Assembly (NCBI GenBank): GCA_022562275.1
Contig: JADFPP010000002.1
Coordinates: forward strand, 25,446-89,445
Direction: 5' to 3'
Source: Bacteroidota bacterium
GTDB lineage: Bacteria > Bacteroidota > Ignavibacteria > Ignavibacteriales > Ignavibacteriaceae
Length of the DNA: 64,000 nt
Shown in pieces: positions 36,384 to 45,396 of this stretch (position 1 is its first letter; each line of letters begins with the position of its first letter). The notes under the pieces were generated by a model. That model ran no database searches and was not told where the DNA came from. It was given only the letters and a program-made list of their open reading frames with translations. Both the position numbers and the translations under genes were made by a program.

Positions 36384-37607
36384 TTATTCGGTGTTATGAA
36401 TAAGTTTAATCATATCAATTTTCTGCGAAGAAGCCCGGGAAATTAGAATTGTATAATCATCAATATTAACGGTTTCACCTTGAGCGGGTATTCTGCCCAA
36501 TTTGGAAAGGATATATCCGGCTATCGTTTCATAATCCTCCCCCTCAAAATTCAAATCATATTTTTCATTAATAAAATCGATCTCAACTTTTCCGCTTATC
36601 ATATAAGTGTCAGGTGCAACTCTTCTGCATACATCTTCATCAACATCAAACTCATCCTTTATTTCACCAAAAAGTTCTTCTAAAATATCTTCCATTGTTA
36701 CAATTCCTGCTGTTCCGCCAAACTCATCAATCACAATAGCAATAGAAATATTTTTATCCAGAAATTCGTTCAATACATCAAAACTTTTTTTTGTTTCAGG
36801 TATAAAACTCACATCTCTTATTATGTTTTTAATTGTCTCAGGCTTTTTAAAAATATCTTTTACGAGAATTATACCTTTTATGTTATCCATATTTTCATCG
36901 TAAACAGGAAGCTTTGAAAATCCAGAATCGATAAAAACAGCAAGCGACTCTATTATAGAGTCATTAATTTCCACTCCAATTATATCAGTTCTCGGTGTCA
37001 TTGATTCATATACCCGCTGTTCGCCAAGTTCAATTACCTTTTCAATTATATCACTCTCCCTCTTATCAACCACACCGGCAATTTCACTTTCCTTTACAAG
37101 GTTTTTTATATCATCCTTATCAAAAAGATGTCCAACTGCTTCTGCTTCAATGCTTGAAGACTGAGTTAATTTTTGGCTCAGAAGAGAAGCAATTTTTACG
37201 AAAGGATAAAATAGATATGTGAATAATCTTAAAGGCAATGCTGTTAATAAAAATATCCTGTCCGCACTTTCGTGTGCGATATATTTCGGCAATAATTCTC
37301 CGAACAGTAACAGAAGGAAAGTTGATAGAATAAGAATACTCAGATCGTTCATTCCAAAAATCATAGCTAGAAATACTGCACTTAGGGACGAAAGCGTTAC
37401 GTTTACTATGTTATTTCCTATAAGAATTGTGGAATAGAATGTTTGCGGATGAGTGTTGTAATAATACGCACTTTTAGCTGCAGGATTTTTTTTCCTGGCT
37501 TTAATTTCGATCTTAAGTTTGTTTGCTACAATATATGCCATCTCCGAGCCGGAAAAAAATCCGCTAAGAATAAGTAACAGTACTAATAATATAAGTTCTT
37601 CAATCAT
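36384..37607 (-). CDS. CorC/HlyC-family (CNNM plus CBS) membrane protein
   Basis: The 407 aa protein has an N-terminal CNNM/DUF21 domain with about four helices (1-~165, including FFSGSEMAYIVANK and GELLPKYIA). A CBS pair follows (~200-325, with SMTPRTDIIGV and VIDEFGGTAGIVTMEDILEELFG). A C-terminal FAD-PCMH-like CorC_HlyC domain (~335-405) ends the protein. The family is linked to Mg2+/Co2+ efflux or homeostasis. It precedes the DCC-family gene and follows a lipoprotein gene by 3 bp. Confidence 0.93.
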   Translation of the reverse strand: MIEELILLVLLLILSGFFSGSEMAYIVANKLKIEIKARKKNPAAKSAYYYNTHPQTFYSTILIGNNIVNVTLSSLSAVFLAMIFGMNDLSILILSTFLLLLFGELLPKYIAHESADRIFLLTALPLRLFTYLFYPFVKIASLLSQKLTQSSSIEAEAVGHLFDKDDIKNLVKESEIAGVVDKRESDIIEKVIELGEQRVYESMTPRTDIIGVEINDSIIESLAVFIDSGFSKLPVYDENMDNIKGIILVKDIFKKPETIKNIIRDVSFIPETKKSFDVLNEFLDKNISIAIVIDEFGGTAGIVTMEDILEELFGEIKDEFDVDEDVCRRVAPDTYMISGKVEIDFINEKYDLNFEGEDYETIAGYILSKLGRIPAQGETVNIDDYTILISRASSQKIDMIKLIHNTE

Positions 37608-37610
37608 AAT

Positions 37611-38090
37611 TTAATAAGCCCGTTCAACCTCGATATCATGAAACCTAAAATAGATACTTCCCTGTTCAGATATAAATTCAAGCTTGATATCAATTTTATT
37701 ATTTTTTTCAAGTCGTTCATCAATTTTTAAAACATTATCAGTGCCAAAAGAAAATTCTTTTTCCTTGTTGATTCCAAGATTATAATTATCTTTTTTATTC
37801 TTCGGACTAAAATATGGTTTGATAGTATAAACCACCTCTTCATTTGAATAAACAGTGATGTTCTTTAATTCAATATTTTTTATTTCATCTGAGCCTTTAT
37901 TTTTCAGAGTTATCTCCGCGGTTAAATGAAATTTACCTGGAGATGTTCCAGGCATAAGATTCAGCCACGCATTGATTTCTAATTTCTCAATACTGAGATC
38001 TAAATTGTAATTTACTTTTTCAGATGATGCACAGGAACTAATAATAAATGGAATGAACAGAAGTAATGAAGTTATTCTAAGAATATTCAT
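37611..38090 (-). CDS. Lipoprotein of unknown function
   Basis: The 159 aa protein carries a lipoprotein signal MNILRITSLLLFIPFIISSC (Cys20). The mature part is beta-rich, with an immunoglobulin-like stretch containing FHLTAEITLKNKGSDEIKNI, suggestive of a BsuPI/LEA-like domain. No function is recognised. It is placed between the prenyltransferase and the CorC-like gene. Confidence 0.8.
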   Translation of the reverse strand: MNILRITSLLLFIPFIISSCASSEKVNYNLDLSIEKLEINAWLNLMPGTSPGKFHLTAEITLKNKGSDEIKNIELKNITVYSNEEVVYTIKPYFSPKNKKDNYNLGINKEKEFSFGTDNVLKIDERLEKNNKIDIKLEFISEQGSIYFRFHDIEVERAY

Positions 38091-38115
38091 AATATAATAT
38101 TATCTGCTAAAAAAC

Positions 38116-38985
38116 TTAATAAATTATTAAGATTGTTGTTAGTGTATAAGCAAAAATAGTAATTATTAATTGTACATCTGTAAATACAATTTTAGTCGTA
38201 TTGTCTCCCTTGTTGCGGATATACTCGAGGTACATAAACCTGAAAATTCCATATACAACAAAAGGAGTAGTATAAATTAAATTTTCCGTTCCGAATATGT
38301 TCACTGTTCTTTCTGAGACAGAGTATAGTGCATAACAAATAATAACTCCCGCGGCTGCAATTGTAGCCATTTGATCAGCAAAATTCAGAGAGTATTGCGA
38401 AAGCACTTTGCGGCTTGGTGCATCTTCATTACCTTCAACTAATACTAACTCCGAATGTCTTTTCATTACACCAAGGAAAAGGGAAATAAACATTGTTGTA
38501 AGAATTAACCAGCTTGAAATGGGAACCATAATCACAACAGCACCTGCTAACACTCTAATTGAAAAACCTGCTGCAATACTGAAAACATCAAGGATAACTA
38601 TATGTTTAAACCAAAATGAATAAAAAATATTTAGAGCGATAAATCCCGTAACAAAATAAATAAATTCAACGTTGAAGTTAGGCAGAAGAATAGCTTGAAG
38701 GACTGCAAGTATTGCAACAACAATTATGGCACTTTTTTTAGATATCTCTCCTGCAGGCAGAGGTCTTTTCTTTTTTGTCGGATGCGATTTGTCGGCTTCA
38801 ATATCAATTATATCGTTGATGACATAAATTAAACTAGACGCAAGGCAAAAAATTACAAACGCAAAAAGAGTCGTCAGGAAATAATCTTTGTCAAATAAAT
38901 GAAGGGAAAAAAGAAGCGGAACAAAAACAAAAAGATTTTTTACCCATTGATGGACTCTAATAAGTTTTAAATAATTAAGAAGCAT
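38116..38985 (-). CDS. UbiA-family polyprenyl-phosphate phosphoribosyltransferase (DPPR synthase-like)
   Basis: The 289 aa protein has about eight helices and the UbiA motif N57D58xxD61xxxD65 followed by KSHPTKKKRPLPAG. That extended motif is typical of decaprenyl-phosphate 5-phosphoribosyltransferase (Rv3806c type) rather than ubiquinone or heme O enzymes. The N-terminal RVHQWVKNLFVFVPLLF supports this. Its product would be polyprenyl-phosphoribose, a lipid-linked pentose donor. DprE1/E2-like partners are not in the window. The start overlaps the mutase stop as TAATG. Confidence 0.85.
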   Translation of the reverse strand: MLLNYLKLIRVHQWVKNLFVFVPLLFSLHLFDKDYFLTTLFAFVIFCLASSLIYVINDIIDIEADKSHPTKKKRPLPAGEISKKSAIIVVAILAVLQAILLPNFNVEFIYFVTGFIALNIFYSFWFKHIVILDVFSIAAGFSIRVLAGAVVIMVPISSWLILTTMFISLFLGVMKRHSELVLVEGNEDAPSRKVLSQYSLNFADQMATIAAAGVIICYALYSVSERTVNIFGTENLIYTTPFVVYGIFRFMYLEYIRNKGDNTTKIVFTDVQLIITIFAYTLTTILIIY

Positions 38986-40643
38986 TAAAATACTGCAACT
39001 TCTTCATATGTGCCGAAAACTTCTTTTAACGCTCCAACCATTTCACCAAGCGAGACATAGTTATGAGCAGCTTTAACAAATATTGGCATTAAATTATTGC
39101 TATTAGTAGCAGCTTCTTTTATTTCAGCAAGACTTTCCTCAACTGCCCTTTGGTCTCTGCTTTGACGGATGTCTGCCAATCTTTGCTTCTGTTCAATTTC
39201 CACTTCCGGTGAAATTGTAAGTATTGGAATTTCAATTTGTTCATCTGTTTCAACAAATTCATTAACACCAACAATAAATTTTTCTTTTTTTTCAACTTCT
39301 CTTTGGTAACGGTAAGCTGCATCAGCAATCTCTTTCTGAAAATATCCCGTTTCAATTGCAGGAATCACTCCGCCTAATGAATCAATCTGTTCGAAGATCT
39401 CGTTTGCTTCTTTTTCCATCCGGTCGGTTAAAGCTTCCACAAAATAACTGCCGCCTAACGGATCAACAGTGTTGATAACTCCTGTTTCATAAGCAATAAG
39501 CTGCTGTGTTCTTAAAGCAATTTTAGCTGCTTTCTCGCTTGGCAAAGCAAGAGTCTCATCCATTGAGTTTGTATGCAGAGACTGTGTTCCGCCAAGTACA
39601 CCAGCCAACGCCTGGAATGCTGTTCGTACAATGTTGTTCTCAGGCTGCTGTGCAGTTAAAGTACAGCCGGCAGTTTGTGTGTGAAATCTTAGCCACCAGG
39701 AGCGTGGATTTTTAGCACCGTATTTTTCTTTCATTCGTTTAGCATAAATTTTTCGGGCTGCTCTGAATTTTGCTATCTCTTCAAAGAAATCTAAATGAGA
39801 ATTAAAGAAGAAAGAAATTCTATGAGCAAAGACATCAACATCCATTCCTCTTTCAATGCAAGCCTCTATATAAGCAAAACCATCTGCCAGTGTATAGGCA
39901 AGTTCCTGCACAGCTGTTGAACCGGCTTCTCTTATATGATACCCACTCACTGAAACCGGATTCCACTTAGGAACCTCTTTCGTACAATATTCAATCATAT
40001 CGGTGATTATGCGCATCGAAGGATGGGGCGGATAGATATATTCCTTTTGTGCAATATATTCTTTAAGAATATCGTTCTGTAAAGTTCCTCTTAGCTTTTT
40101 CAAATCAATTCCCTTGTCTTCGGCAACTGCAAGATAAAATGCAAATATCATTGCAGCGGGTGAATTGATGGTCATAGATGTAGAGACCTTATCCAAAGGA
40201 ATTTTATCAAAAAGTATTTCCATATCTTTCAGTGAAGAAACTGCAACACCGCAAATTCCAACTTCACCTTCGCTTTCAGGTGCATCGGCATCCCATCCCA
40301 TCAAAGTAGGCAAATCATATGCAACCGATAATCCTGTTTGCCCATGATCAAGTAAATAATGAAATCTCCGGTTGGTATCCTTTGGTGAACCAAATCCGGC
40401 AAACTGCCGCATTGTCCATATCTTTCCCCGATATGTATTTGAATGAATCCCTCTTGTGTATGGATACTCACCAGGAAATCCGATCTCACTTAAATAGTTA
40501 ATATTTTCAATATCATCGGGTCCGTATAATACATTAATATCTCTTCCGCTAACCGTCGTAAATTTCATGCCGGTCGTTTTCGCCTTACTTACCTTTTCTT
40601 CGTAAAGCTGCTTCTGTTTTTTATATACATTATTATCTTTCAT
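38985..40643 (-). CDS. Methylmalonyl-CoA mutase large (catalytic) subunit
   Basis: The 552 aa protein spans the TIM-barrel substrate domain: [36 protein letters not shown], the CoA region [19 protein letters not shown] and [14 protein letters not shown]. The C-terminal cobalamin-binding domain (DxHxxG) is absent, so this is the two-gene type that needs a separate B12 subunit, not seen here. It interconverts methylmalonyl-CoA and succinyl-CoA in propionate metabolism. It could be another acyl-CoA mutase of the same family. Confidence 0.93.
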   Translation of the reverse strand: MKDNNVYKKQKQLYEEKVSKAKTTGMKFTTVSGRDINVLYGPDDIENINYLSEIGFPGEYPYTRGIHSNTYRGKIWTMRQFAGFGSPKDTNRRFHYLLDHGQTGLSVAYDLPTLMGWDADAPESEGEVGICGVAVSSLKDMEILFDKIPLDKVSTSMTINSPAAMIFAFYLAVAEDKGIDLKKLRGTLQNDILKEYIAQKEYIYPPHPSMRIITDMIEYCTKEVPKWNPVSVSGYHIREAGSTAVQELAYTLADGFAYIEACIERGMDVDVFAHRISFFFNSHLDFFEEIAKFRAARKIYAKRMKEKYGAKNPRSWWLRFHTQTAGCTLTAQQPENNIVRTAFQALAGVLGGTQSLHTNSMDETLALPSEKAAKIALRTQQLIAYETGVINTVDPLGGSYFVEALTDRMEKEANEIFEQIDSLGGVIPAIETGYFQKEIADAAYRYQREVEKKEKFIVGVNEFVETDEQIEIPILTISPEVEIEQKQRLADIRQSRDQRAVEESLAEIKEAATNSNNLMPIFVKAAHNYVSLGEMVGALKEVFGTYEEVAVF

Positions 40644-40693
40644 ACCTTACTCAATTGTTTTTAATTTTCATTTTAATCATTTACTAAAATAAT

Positions 40694-42544
40694 TTATGTT
40701 CTTCCAAACCTTCTGTCAAATTCATTCAAAGATATTTTAACCACTATCGGTCTGCCGTGAGGACAAGCATACGGCATGGATGTAGCAAAAAGCTGGTCAA
40801 TTAATAATCGCATTTCTCTATCGTTAAGTTTATCGCCGGCTTTAATTGAAGTATGACATGAATATGACTTTGCTAAATTATCTTTTTCTTCAAGTTTTTT
40901 TTCACGAAGATTTGTCGAATACTCTTCAATAGTATCCATCAATATCCTTTCCTCAAATCCTTTTTTTACATCATCCGGAACACCTTCAATTACGATCTTA
41001 TTCTTTGCTAAAAATTTAATTTCAAACCCGAGCTTATTAAGATAAGAATACAATTCCTTTGCCAACTCATATCGTCCGGGATCAAGCTGAACAGTTTTAG
41101 GGAAAAGAAGTTGTTGTGAGAAAGGAATATCGGCTTCAAACCTGTTAAGAGCTTTTTCGTAAAGTATGCGTTCGTGAGCAACATGCTGATCAATGATCAT
41201 CAACCCGGATTTTATTTGGGATAAGATGTATTTGTTATGAAGTTGAAAAAAATATACTGACTCTTCTTTATCAGAACTACGGTTTTCAGTTGGTTTATGA
41301 AGAACTTCTCTCGATTCACTTTTTTCAAACGGATGCGCCGCTGTTACATCTGAAGAAGATGTTGCTACATCGTCGGTAACTGTACTAAATATTCTGTCAA
41401 TCTCTTCGGTGGAAAATCTCGGTGGTTGAAAATCGTAATCCCTTCTACCTGGTCTGTCACTAAAATCATTTCCTTTAGAGGGATGAAACCTGTCCACTAT
41501 CAATTTTTCCTCATCGAGTATTTCATTTGAAAAAACCATTGAAGGCACTAAATCATGCATACCCAAACTCTTTTTTACTATTGCCAGAATAAAATTGTAG
41601 ATACCCTTTTCGTCATCAAACTTAGCTTCCAGTTTCGAAGGATGAACATTCACATCAATTCTTTCCGGATCAATATCCAGCATAAGAATAAAAAACGGAT
41701 AGTCCCCCTTTTCAAGAAGATTTTCGTAAGCAGTAAACACAGCGTGATTAATCTGCCTGTTAATTATGTATCTTCTATTTAAAAATAAATATTGTTCTCC
41801 TTTACTTTTCTTTAAAAGACTTGGTTTACCAATAAATCCTTGCACACTTAAATAATCTGTTTTCTCATTTACCGGAATGAGAGCATCGAGCATGTTATCT
41901 GCAAAGACCTGTTTAATTCTATCCTCCAGAGAACCATGTTGATAATCGAAAATAAGATCATCATTGTTATAAAACCTGAAAGTAATATGAGAATGACTCA
42001 GCGCATTTTTTTTAAATGAATCGATTATATGCTTTAATTCGGTTGCGTCAGATTTCAAAAATTTTCTTCTTGCGGGGGTATTGTAGTATAGGTTTTTTAC
42101 TGAAACACATGTTCCTTTGGCAAAGGATCCTTTTTCCTTAATTAGATTTCCCATCTCATCATTTTTTATCGAAGTACCAAGCTCTTCGTCTCGTGTCTCA
42201 GTTTTTATTTCAATTTGTGCAACCGCAGCCATGGAGTTTAACGCTTCTCCTCTAAAGCCAAGAGTTCTTAATACCTCCAGATCTTCGAATGCCATTATTT
42301 TGCTTGTAGCATGCTTTTGAACTGAAAGCAGAGCATCATCTTCTGTCATTCCCGTTCCATCATCACAAACCCGAACTAAATTCTTACCAGCTTTTTTAAC
42401 TATCACTTCAATGTTCGTTGCTTCTGCATCGATTGAATTCTCAAGCAATTCCTTTACAACCGATTCGGGACGTTGAATAACTTCTCCTGCAGCAATTTTG
42501 CTTGCAATGTTTTCGGGTAATATTTTAATTCTATTTTCGCTCAA
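40694..42544 (-). CDS. mutL: DNA mismatch repair protein MutL
   Basis: The 616 aa protein has the GHKL ATPase motifs: Glu35/Asn36 in KELLENSIDA, DDGTGM (61-66) and GFRGEAL (96-102). A variable linker (~340-430) follows, then the C-terminal dimerisation domain. It keeps the endonuclease motif as DQHVAHERILYE and a late ACPHGRP, so it should be a nicking MutL like those of bacteria without MutH. The start is TTG, overlapping the folA stop as TTGA. Confidence 0.97.
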   Translation of the reverse strand: MSENRIKILPENIASKIAAGEVIQRPESVVKELLENSIDAEATNIEVIVKKAGKNLVRVCDDGTGMTEDDALLSVQKHATSKIMAFEDLEVLRTLGFRGEALNSMAAVAQIEIKTETRDEELGTSIKNDEMGNLIKEKGSFAKGTCVSVKNLYYNTPARRKFLKSDATELKHIIDSFKKNALSHSHITFRFYNNDDLIFDYQHGSLEDRIKQVFADNMLDALIPVNEKTDYLSVQGFIGKPSLLKKSKGEQYLFLNRRYIINRQINHAVFTAYENLLEKGDYPFFILMLDIDPERIDVNVHPSKLEAKFDDEKGIYNFILAIVKKSLGMHDLVPSMVFSNEILDEEKLIVDRFHPSKGNDFSDRPGRRDYDFQPPRFSTEEIDRIFSTVTDDVATSSSDVTAAHPFEKSESREVLHKPTENRSSDKEESVYFFQLHNKYILSQIKSGLMIIDQHVAHERILYEKALNRFEADIPFSQQLLFPKTVQLDPGRYELAKELYSYLNKLGFEIKFLAKNKIVIEGVPDDVKKGFEERILMDTIEEYSTNLREKKLEEKDNLAKSYSCHTSIKAGDKLNDREMRLLIDQLFATSMPYACPHGRPIVVKISLNEFDRRFGRT

Positions 42545-43023
42545 TCTCTTCTTAAATAAGTTACGATTTCAAATTCTTCTTTTTCTTCTCTGGAAATGAT
42601 CTTCCAATCATCAACATTAAAATCAGGAAATTTAACTTCACCAACAACATCAAATTTCATATGAGAAATTATCATCTCATCCGCAAATGAAATAGACTGA
42701 TTATAAATCTCCCCACCACCGGTAATAAATATTTTATCTTTGTTTAATGATCTGGAATAATCTACTGCATCTTGTAAAGAGTAAAAGATTTTAATTCCGT
42801 CAAAATCGTATTTTAAATTGGTGTTCCGTGTAACTATAATATTTTCTCTGCCTGGCAATGGTTTCCCCAATGATTCAAAACTTTTTCTGCCCATAATAAT
42901 CGGAAAACCCATAGTTGTTTTTTTGAAATGTTGAAAATCTTCTTTTATATGCCATGGCATTTCACAGTTAGCTTTGCCTATCACTCCGTTTTTGGCAATA
43001 GCAACAATTATTACTATCCTCAA
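42541..43023 (-). CDS. folA: Dihydrofolate reductase
   Basis: The 160 aa protein has the classical DHFR plan: VAIAKNGVIGKANCEMPWHIKEDFQHFK with the catalytic acidic residue in the KEDFQHF helix, IIMGRKSFESLGKPLPGR, and IFITGGGEIYNQ. It regenerates tetrahydrofolate after the thymidylate synthase step, and thyA lies directly upstream. The start is TTG, overlapping the thyA stop as TTGA; no in-frame ATG precedes the fold. Confidence 0.97.
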   Translation of the reverse strand: MRIVIIVAIAKNGVIGKANCEMPWHIKEDFQHFKKTTMGFPIIMGRKSFESLGKPLPGRENIIVTRNTNLKYDFDGIKIFYSLQDAVDYSRSLNKDKIFITGGGEIYNQSISFADEMIISHMKFDVVGEVKFPDFNVDDWKIISREEKEEFEIVTYLRRD

Positions 43024-43859
43024 ACAGCAACCTCAAATTTTATTTTATCGTGATGCTGATAATTTATCAATTCAAAATCATCAAATGTTAAATCATCTAA
43101 TGGTTTATTTGCAATTATCAATTGTGGAAGAGGGAGAGGTTCACGTTTTAATTGTTCCTTCAATCCACTAAGATGATCGTAACTTTCGGTCTCACTTCTT
43201 TCAGCGGCAACGTAAATATGTGCATCAATTATTGTATGCGCAAACTCACCTAACTCTAACCCTACCTGCTGTGCGATAATCTGAGTTAGAAGAGCATAAG
43301 CAGCAAGATTAAATGGAATACCTAAAGCAATATCACCCGAACGCTGCGTTAGATGACAGTTAAGTTTACCATCATTCACGTTAAACACAAAGGTATAATG
43401 ACAGGGCGGAAGTTTACTTGTAGCGGCATTGCCCGGTTCCCAGGCAGATACAACCAATCTTCTGCTGTTTGGATTTCTTTGTATCTCATCAATAACATAC
43501 TGTATCTGATCAATTTCTTTAACTTCCCATTCTCCAAATTTATTTTTCTTTGCACTTGGAAAATGTCTCCAATAATGTCCATATGCAGTTTCCAGGTTTC
43601 CATCTTCATCTGCCCATGCATCCCATATTTTAGTGTACTTTCTTAAATTTCTAATATGGTTCTCTCCGGAAAGATACCAAAGAACTTCACGCAGTAATGA
43701 ATTCCAATACATTTTTTTAGTCGTCAATAAAGGAAATCCTTGGTTTAAATCAACTTTGTAAAATGCACCGAAGTATGAAATAGTATCTACGCCAGTTCTC
43801 GAAGGTTTTAGGTTGCCCTTATCCATTACTAATTTTACGAGATCTAAATACTGTCTCAT
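43020..43859 (-). CDS. thyA: Thymidylate synthase
   Basis: The 279 aa protein contains the nucleophilic Cys in LPPCHYTFVF and the dUMP-binding QRSGDIALGIPFNLA. The N-terminal SRTGVDTISYFGA and ELVNYxxH-like ending DFELINYQHHDKI are also present. It converts dUMP to dTMP with methylene-tetrahydrofolate. It heads a tightly overlapping thyA-folA-mutL run. Confidence 0.98.
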   Translation of the reverse strand: MRQYLDLVKLVMDKGNLKPSRTGVDTISYFGAFYKVDLNQGFPLLTTKKMYWNSLLREVLWYLSGENHIRNLRKYTKIWDAWADEDGNLETAYGHYWRHFPSAKKNKFGEWEVKEIDQIQYVIDEIQRNPNSRRLVVSAWEPGNAATSKLPPCHYTFVFNVNDGKLNCHLTQRSGDIALGIPFNLAAYALLTQIIAQQVGLELGEFAHTIIDAHIYVAAERSETESYDHLSGLKEQLKREPLPLPQLIIANKPLDDLTFDDFELINYQHHDKIKFEVAV

Positions 43860-44262
43860 TCTTTTCCCATGAATAATTGAATTCTAATTAAGAAATGATT
43901 TAATACGAAATGTACTAAATTTTCATCAAGCCGTAAAATGCATTAATCCGACTTACTAACAATATTTTTCCCAACCACAAGATGTTATGCGGTTACCAAG
44001 TAAATAATTTTCTCTTTTAATACAATACCCTGATATATCTTTGGTCCTGCGGATAATATCCTATGATGAAGTTTTTCAGTAATTACTTTATTAGTCCATT
44101 TTTTACTTTCCAGGCAATCTTTGATATTTTCTTCTTCACTCCCTGTGATAAGAATTATAGAAATCATATTTTGCAGCAAAAAATTACTTCCTTTACTGTT
44201 AATATTTTTAATGTTTTATAAACTGATTATAATTAAACGATTTCAAACTTGTTCAAATTGAT
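43860..44262. other. Gap with a decayed glycosyltransferase
   Basis: This 403 bp gap lies between thyA (-) and a GT4 gene (+), so promoters for both should be here. The only coding trace is the remnant at 43985-44179. The rest is AT-rich sequence with no repeat or RNA I can recognise. Confidence 0.5.
43985..44179 (-). pseudogene. Remnant of a family 2 glycosyltransferase
   Basis: The 64-codon frame contains MISIILITGSEEENIKDCLE followed by KWTNKVI, which matches the usual N-terminus of LPS-type GT2 enzymes (SIVIITKNEExNIxxCLESVKWADEI). The next expected part, the DxxSxD nucleotide-binding motif, is missing and the frame ends after 27 more residues. I read it as a truncated, decayed gene. It lies beside the second glycan locus, consistent with turnover there. 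Confidence 0.6.
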
Positions 44263-45396
44263 ATGGTAAAAAAGGTAGCAATTGTTACAACCGGTCATCC
44301 ACCAATGGACGAACGTATATTCTGGAAATTCGGTCTCTCGCTCTCCGATAATAATTTTGAAGTTGAAATAATTTGTTCAACTGATAAGATTCAAATTCAC
44401 CGGGATGGAATTTTCATCTCCGGGTTCGATGGAAGCAAGTTAGAGAAAAGACTTAAGATCATGAAACTATACGATATGCTTCAGGATTTTTCACCGGATG
44501 CAATAATCTGCTCAGAACCGCTCGCCGTATTTTCTGCCCATAAATTCAAGAAGAAAGCAGGTAAAAAAGTATTTATTATTTTGGATGTTACCGAATGGTA
44601 TCCGGAAAACGTAGCATTTAAGTACAGTGGATTTAATAGATATTTTCTTTACACATCCCTCTTTTTGTTGAACGTGGTGGCTTCTAACTTTGCTGATAAT
44701 ATAATAATTGGTGAAATTTCAAAAAAGAAAAGATACGACATCATTGCGCCGGGTAAACCTAAAACGATAATCGGTTATTACCCGGTTCTAAAATATTTTA
44801 AGTATTCGACACCGAAATACAACGGCAAAACATTAACCTTATGCTATGCCGGGTTGCTAAACTTTGACAGAGGATTACTAACTCTTTTAGATATAGCGCT
44901 TCTATTAGCCCAAAGACAACCACAATTAGAAATAAAAGTTAAAATAATAGGCAAATTTCCAAACGAATCGGATGAGAAAATATTTGATGAAATCATAAAA
45001 AAAGACAGCTCAATTTTTGTTGAACGTTCTAACTGGGTGGATTACGATAAAATATCAGCAGAACTGGAAGATACAGATATCTGTTTCGATCTCAGAAAAA
45101 AATCTTTTATTTATAATAATTCGCTTCCTATTAAAATATTTGAATACATGGCTTGTGGTAAGCCGTTTATATTTACAAAGATTAAACCGTTAGAGAAGGA
45201 ATTAAACATATTGGAATCCGGCTTTCTCGTAGACCCGGAAAATCAAAGCGAGATAATTTCAAAAATTGAAAATTATCTAAGTGATCCCGATCTGTTTAAA
45301 AAACACTCTGAAGTGGGAAGACACATAATTGAGAGTGAGAAAAATTGGGAAAAAGAATCGAAAAAACTGATTCGGATGATCAAGTCACTAAGTTGA
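44263..45396 (+). CDS. Glycosyltransferase family 4-like protein
   Basis: The 377 aa protein begins KKVAIVTTGHPPMDERIFWK, an N-terminus seen in many GT-B transferases. The donor half contains LTLCYAGLLNFDRG, CFDLRKKSFIYNNSLPIKIFEYMACGKPFIFT and a C-terminal SGFLVDPENQSEI. The Glu of the EYMACGKP motif marks the nucleotide-sugar site. It is the only plus-strand gene of this locus. Its 3' end overlaps the convergent flippase gene by 9 bp, so the two transcripts are antisense at their ends. Confidence 0.88.
   Translation: MVKKVAIVTTGHPPMDERIFWKFGLSLSDNNFEVEIICSTDKIQIHRDGIFISGFDGSKLEKRLKIMKLYDMLQDFSPDAIICSEPLAVFSAHKFKKKAGKKVFIILDVTEWYPENVAFKYSGFNRYFLYTSLFLLNVVASNFADNIIIGEISKKKRYDIIAPGKPKTIIGYYPVLKYFKYSTPKYNGKTLTLCYAGLLNFDRGLLTLLDIALLLAQRQPQLEIKVKIIGKFPNESDEKIFDEIIKKDSSIFVERSNWVDYDKISAELEDTDICFDLRKKSFIYNNSLPIKIFEYMACGKPFIFTKIKPLEKELNILESGFLVDPENQSEIISKIENYLSDPDLFKKHSEVGRHIIESEKNWEKESKKLIRMIKSLS

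Noticed and set aside
43353..43646. Plus-strand frame of 97 codons inside thyA
   Set aside because: It mirrors the well-conserved thymidylate synthase on the other strand.
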